Origin: Prostheceraeus crozeri
Taxonomy: Eukaryota > Platyhelminthes > Polycladida > Euryleptidae
Direction: 5' to 3'
NCBI GenBank assembly: GCA_907163375.1
Contig: CAJQUW010007852.1
Span: forward strand, 19,027-83,026
Length of the DNA: 64,000 nucleotides
The notes below the pieces were generated by a model. The model made no database searches, was not told where the DNA came from, and saw only the letters and a program-made list of their open reading frames with translations. Within the stretch, counting starts at the first letter, position 1, and the number at the start of each line of letters is the position of its first letter. The position numbers were made by a program, and so were the translations under genes. Positions 60,045 through 64,000 of the stretch are shown here, piece by piece.

Positions 60045-60496
60045 TTTTGCGGGTTTTTTCAAAAAATCAAAATTTCAAAAAATTTCAAAAATTTAGGTAG
60101 ACTTCAAATTTCACGTGGCTGAAGGCCGAAGGGCGAAAATTTAAGCGTTTTTAAAAATACCCAATTTTTCAAATTTTTCAAAATCTCAAAATTTGAGAAT
60201 TACAATCGGGCGAAGCCCTAGAACCTTCGGTTCGATTTTCACCCTCGCTTAAATCATGACCGTTCCAGGACACCGAAAAAATCATAAAAGTTGAGAATCT
60301 CAAATTTGTGATTATGACATTTTTCATTGCTTAAATCATGACCGTTCCAGGTCATGTAAAACCGGACACCGAAAATCATAAAAGTTGAGAATTTCAAATT
60401 CATGAATTTTATCCATTTTTCAGGTTTTTAAAATATATCATGTGACTTGCGAACCGAAGGTTCAGGGCTTCGCCCGTTAAAAATATTTCTTTAAAA
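60045..60496. repeat. B2 subterminal repeat region
   Basis: Resembles the inner half of the B terminal repeat: the ATCATGACCGTTCCAGG block twice, and short palindromes at about 60206-60235 and 60452-60478. The 110-bp tandem units of B are absent. Confidence 0.8.
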
Positions 60497-60817
60497 ATGG
60501 AAGAAACAAAAGTGGATGAAACAAAAGTGGAAGAAACCGCAAGAATATATCCTTCGTTATCATATGAACGTAGTTCTACTTTAATGGACATTGAAAAGAT
60601 TAACATTGAAAAAATGAACAAAGAAAAACACAAAGATAGAGTTAGGTATATGAAAGATAAGGAATCTCAATTATTATTAAGATTAGAGCATTATAAAAAG
60701 TTAAGAAAGAGATGGTCTAATGCTTTAACAATTGTCATTTCATCTGGCGTTCTTACAATTCCAGTAGTTGCTACAGCTTTAACTCGATACAAAATGAAAA
60801 CACATTTCCATCTTTGA
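60497..60817 (+). pseudogene. Subterminal membrane protein fragment (B2)
   Basis: Matches the start of the B membrane gene (IYPSLSYERSS, IEKINIEKMN) and part of its first hydrophobic segment, then gives way to the tandem array. Broken. Confidence 0.65.
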
Positions 60818-60850
60818 AATATTTTATTCACATCACAGACAAGTACTATG

Positions 60851-61810
60851 TACAAGTAGCATGGTTTACAATGAATAAAATATATGTTACTAAAATGTAT
60901 TATGCCATGATACAATTGTTTCTTTATGAGTAAAATAAGCTAAGGCTCATAGAACTATAAAACCAATGAGGACAAGTAGCATGGTTTACAATGAATAAAA
61001 TATATGTTACTAAAATGTATTATGCCATGATACAATTGTTTCTGTATGAGTAAAATAAGCTAAGGCTCATAGAACTATAAAACCAATGAGGACAAGTAGC
61101 ATGGTTTACAATGAATAAAATATATGTTACTAAAATGTATTATGCCATGATACAATTGTTTCTTTATGAGTAAAATAAGCTAAGGCTCATAGAACTATAA
61201 AACCAATGAGGACAAGTAGCATGGTTTACAATGAATAAAATATATGTTACTAAAATGTATTATGCCATGATACAATTGTTTCTTTATGAGTAAAATAAGC
61301 TAAGGCTCATAGAACTATAAAACCAATGAGGACAAGTAGCATGGTTTACAATGAATAAAATATATGTTACTAAAATGTATTATGCCATGATACAATTGTT
61401 TCTTTATGAGTAAAATAAGCTAAGGCTCATAGAACTATAAAACCAATGAGGACAAGTAGCATGGTTTACAATGAATAAAATATATGTTACTAAAATGTAT
61501 TATGCCATGATACAATTGTTTCTGTATGAGTAAAATAAGCTAAGGCTCATAGAACTATAAAACCAATGAGGACAAGTAGCATGGTTTACAATGAATAAAA
61601 TATATGTTACTAAAATGTATTATGCCATGATACAATTGTTTCTGTATGAGTAAAATAAGCTAAGGCTCATAGAACTATAAAACCAATGAGGACAAGTAGC
61701 ATGGTTTACAACGAATAAAATATGTTGACTAGAAAATGTATTATGCCATGATACAATTGTTTCTGTATGAGTAAAATAAGGTAAGGCTCATAGTACTATT
61801 ATCTATTGGG
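60851..61810. repeat. 120-bp tandem array, eight units (B2)
   Basis: ACAAGTAGCATGGTTTACAA recurs every 120 bp from 60851 to 61691. Units are nearly identical; a T/G change (TTTCTTTATG or TTTCTGTATG) alternates between them; the last unit is the most divergent. No coding. Confidence 0.95.
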
Positions 61811-61824
61811 AGTAGCTTACCGTT

Positions 61825-62415
61825 TCAATTGATTGAGTTTAAAATTTGATCAAGGGTTGGGCGCTGTCTTCCATGGCGAAGATACGAGTCAATAATAGCG
61901 AAGTTCCTTTTGAAAAATGATATAGATTCCGTCGAGGTCTTAATAAACGGAAATCGTAAATATAGTTTATAAAATTTTCTTAAAAAGATGCTATAGCCTC
62001 TCGAATAACCTAATTGTTTGCAAACATGGCCACTTCCCCGGATTACAGTCAAAGCTCTTCCTTTTAACAACGATAACTTCACAGTATTGTTCACCGAAAT
62101 GTCTTCTTCTCTTCTTAAATGTGCTAAATAATTAGTTAGCTCTGATGCCAAGATGTCTCTTTGAATTTCTTCTTCAAAATTATAGTTTGAACTGATATTG
62201 ATGGCGTTATCTTGCAATGTGTCTTCAAATCGATTTATCACTAAAAATTCTCTGAATGTTTTTGATGCGTGGATGTCTTCTTCCTCCCTTGGTTTAAGAT
62301 ATTTCTCCTGAAATTCTGTTAGCATCTCAATACACTTCTTCCGTTGATCTTCGTTCACAATAGTGTCTGAAATTTTTCTTTTCAAATCGGCAAAGGCGAT
62401 GCTTGAACGTGCCAT
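61825..62415 (-). CDS. Unknown subterminal accessory protein (B2)
   Basis: 196 residues, start MARSSIAFADLKRK. Acidic and helical first half, then KLSLLKGRALTVIRG and a basic/aromatic second half (YSIFLRKFYKLYLRF). Not recognised. It lies between two tandem arrays, in the slot where B has a different gene (53667-54270). The endings have a weak common pattern (SISFFKRNF against SISFVRKHF-type), so distant homology with fast divergence is possible. Confidence 0.45.
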   Translation of the reverse strand: MARSSIAFADLKRKISDTIVNEDQRKKCIEMLTEFQEKYLKPREEEDIHASKTFREFLVINRFEDTLQDNAINISSNYNFEEEIQRDILASELTNYLAHLRREEDISVNNTVKLSLLKGRALTVIRGSGHVCKQLGYSRGYSIFLRKFYKLYLRFPFIKTSTESISFFKRNFAIIDSYLRHGRQRPTLDQILNSIN

Positions 62416-62805
62416 TTTCGTTAAAACGTAGTGAATTAATTATGATAAAAAATAAAATTGTTGAAAGTCGCTGATGAAATTGACCAAAATAGATAAAGGT
62501 CACAGATGATTCGTAAGCAGTCACAGTCTCGTAGAACGCTCGCAGAATGAATACACGCAGTAATACGTGGAATAATGGCAGCAGCTGTTCAAGTGAAAAG
62601 TCATGAGTTATGCGGGTCACAAAGAATTCTCTCATACTGAATAGCTTAAACTGGTAGCAGCTGTTCATGTTGAGAAATTTGGTAACAGATGTTGCTAATG
62701 TCTTAATACAGATAAAACAATCAATATTCTCTTAACAAGAGTTCATAAGAATAAAATGGAACAATGTAACGTTTTAATTTAGATTAAATTAAATCATTTC
62801 AAAAT
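62416..62805. other. Upstream region of the B2 accessory gene
   Basis: No convincing gene; the open frame on the minus strand here is a shadow of the region. It probably holds the promoter of the minus-strand accessory gene. Confidence 0.45.
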
Positions 62806-63170
62806 CGAATAAGTAGCAAGGAAAAGACATCATTGTGGAACAGTTTTAAATCAATACCCCCTCCCTTCTGTCTAAGTAGTAAGGAAAGACATCATTAGAG
62901 AACAGTTTTAAATCAATACCCCCTCCCTTCTGACTAAGTAGCAAGGAAAGTCATCATTGTGGAACAGTTTTAAATCAATACCCCCTCCCTTCTGACTAAG
63001 TAGTAAAGAAAGACATCATTAGAGACCAGTTTTAAATCAATACCCCCCCCAGTAGTAAGGAAAGTCATCATTATAAAAATGTTTTAAATCAATACCCCCT
63101 TCTGACTAAGTAGTAAGGAAAGACATCATTAGAGAACAGTTTTAAATCAATACCCCCCCCTCCTTCTGAC
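62806..63170. repeat. About 60-bp tandem array before the B2 protease
   Basis: About six units with GTTTTAAATCAATACCCC and AAGTAGTAAGGAAAG. They end in the block AGGGGTCCCTTAAG that also precedes the B protease, where the array is reduced to a single partial unit. Confidence 0.9.
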
Positions 63171-63206
63171 TTCTAGGGGTCCCTTAAGAAATTTTTTTAT
63201 TATAAA

Positions 63207-63668
63207 ATGAGCAACATAAATGAGTTTTTGAAATTATATGGAACACAAACTACGACAAATTTCGACCTAAAGAAAATCGCAAATGAATTAGGAATAAAGA
63301 ATTTTCATGTTCTAATGAGAAACGAATTACAATTCCTAAAAAATAGACCAACAGGAACCTTCAGTTCCCGGAACAAAGTTCCATCAATAACTGTAAATTT
63401 CATAACGAATCTCCATACGTCAGACCAAAACGGCGTACATTGGTCAGCAGGTATCTTTAGTAAAAACGGAGATAATTATTATTTTGACTCATACGGGCTT
63501 CCACCTACAAACGAAGTTAAAAAATTACTTGAAAATGGAACTTATAATACATTTCAAATTCAAAAACCGGGAACAACTTATTGTGGACAATTATGTCTTT
63601 ATGTTTTATTTAAATTACAGGAAGGAGTACCATTTCTAGATATTATGTTAGAGTTAAACAATCTATAA
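63207..63668 (+). CDS. Adenain-like cysteine protease (B2)
   Basis: 153 residues, looks whole. GVHWSAGIF gives the catalytic His, YYFDSYGLPP the Asp, and KPGTTYCGQLCLYVLF the Gln/Cys region. Residues about 50-60 (TGTFSSRNKVP) come from an in-frame GC-rich palindrome. Expected to mature the virion proteins. Convergent with the integrase. Confidence 0.8.
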   Translation: MSNINEFLKLYGTQTTTNFDLKKIANELGIKNFHVLMRNELQFLKNRPTGTFSSRNKVPSITVNFITNLHTSDQNGVHWSAGIFSKNGDNYYFDSYGLPPTNEVKKLLENGTYNTFQIQKPGTTYCGQLCLYVLFKLQEGVPFLDIMLELNNL

Positions 63669-63702
63669 CTCAAGCGAAGCTAGCTAAAGCGCCACCTAGA
63701 GG

Positions 63703-64000
63703 TTAAAGCTCTGTTTTCTGTAATTCATTTTGATAAAAACGGCCTCTGATATCCTCATTATCTAAATCTTTAATTTCATAAGTAAACGGATAAGTTTGAT
63801 TTATTTTACAAATTTCAAATATCTCTTTCGTCCAGTATCCGACGAAGCCCTTTTCAAATTTGTTCTTATATTTAAATATTCTAACTCTATCTCCAATTTT
63901 AAATTTCGGCTTAAGTTTTTGCAAATTCGGATTACTCTCATTCGAATAATTATTCTCGAATATTTTCTTTCGTATCAAATCAGGGTCGTTAGAAGCATTC
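63703..64000 (-). CDS. Integrase C-terminal part (B2), runs off the window
   Basis: About 91 residues match the end of the B integrase (KIGDRVRIFKYKNKFEKG, then YEIKDLDNEDIRGRFY), i.e. the SH3-like C-terminal domain. No chromodomain. The rest is beyond the window. Confidence 0.85.
   Translation of the reverse strand, partial: NASNDPDLIRKKIFENNYSNESNPNLQKLKPKFKIGDRVRIFKYKNKFEKGFVGYWTKEIFEICKINQTYPFTYEIKDLDNEDIRGRFYQNELQKTEL

Larger units (their letters stand above)
59970..64000 (+). mobile_element. B2: second B-family Polinton, left part
   Basis: At 59970 the A1 sequence stops and AGTAGTTTATAGTGTGACATCC begins; the AG start fits a Polinton end. Within 500 bp it becomes recognisably B-family (short palindrome, membrane-gene fragment), and later has the protease and integrase in B order and orientation. 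The outermost terminus differs from that of B, so B2 is a subfamily or has exchanged its end. The right end is outside, so the target duplication (left CATGAA) cannot be tested. Looks broken in at least one gene. Confidence 0.82.

Noticed and set aside
1-64000. tRNA or rRNA genes
   Set aside because: No cloverleaf with A/B boxes or rRNA core sequence was recognised by eye; a scan could still find one in the spacer.

Overview
This is animal-type nuclear DNA (spliceosomal introns, TATA boxes, AATAAA signals, no bacterial operon signals) that is almost entirely nested Polinton/Maverick elements, i.e. virus-like DNA elements with 6-bp target duplications and ends beginning AG. The species cannot be named from the sequence; a marine-type invertebrate is a guess. 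Two families are present. Family A carries a chromodomain integrase, a packaging ATPase, capsid proteins, an adenain-type protease and a protein-primed-type DNA polymerase B. Family B is visibly AT-richer and has a different gene order.

Layout. 1-1576 is the right end of an A-family element (A0) that starts outside the window. 1577-4787 is host-like DNA in which I see no gene. 4788-59969 is A-family element A1, split by the insertion of element B (12429-55696, target duplication ATACTA) into its capsid gene and cut at 59970 by a second B-family element (B2, running off the window). Element B is itself split by A2 (28551-51957, 23.4 kb, target duplication AATTTT), an A-family element that looks whole. 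The order of events is A1, then B into A1, then A2 into B, with B2 entering A1 at an unknown time. A1 and A2 are nearly identical, so the pile is young.

Family A reads as a complete virus-like programme. One end has a TATA promoter and a leader exon consisting of little more than ATG, followed by a run of genes: unknown leader protein, small RING protein, DEDDh exonuclease-like protein, a small domain related to the polymerase N-terminus, membrane RING protein, basic hydrophobic protein, packaging ATPase, unknown protein, integrase, pVI-like protein, major capsid protein and protease. The middle holds a TBP-like gene next to two tandem PC4-like genes and two large penton-like proteins. The other end (seen only in A2) has a spliced DNA polymerase B and an accessory module with two HDV-like self-cleaving ribozymes and further structured RNA.

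Family B carries an adenain-like protease, a PLA2-integrase fusion, a major capsid protein, two small hydrophobic proteins, a fibre-like coiled-coil protein, a possible clamp-like protein, polymerase B, packaging ATPase, penton-like protein and variable subterminal genes next to tandem arrays. Its coding sequence is studded with short GC-rich palindromes that keep the reading frame.

Most notable: a full two-repeat TBP encoded by a Polinton, a duplicated HDV-like ribozyme downstream of two of its genes, an ATG leader exon that appears at both ends of family A, and the palindromes of family B.
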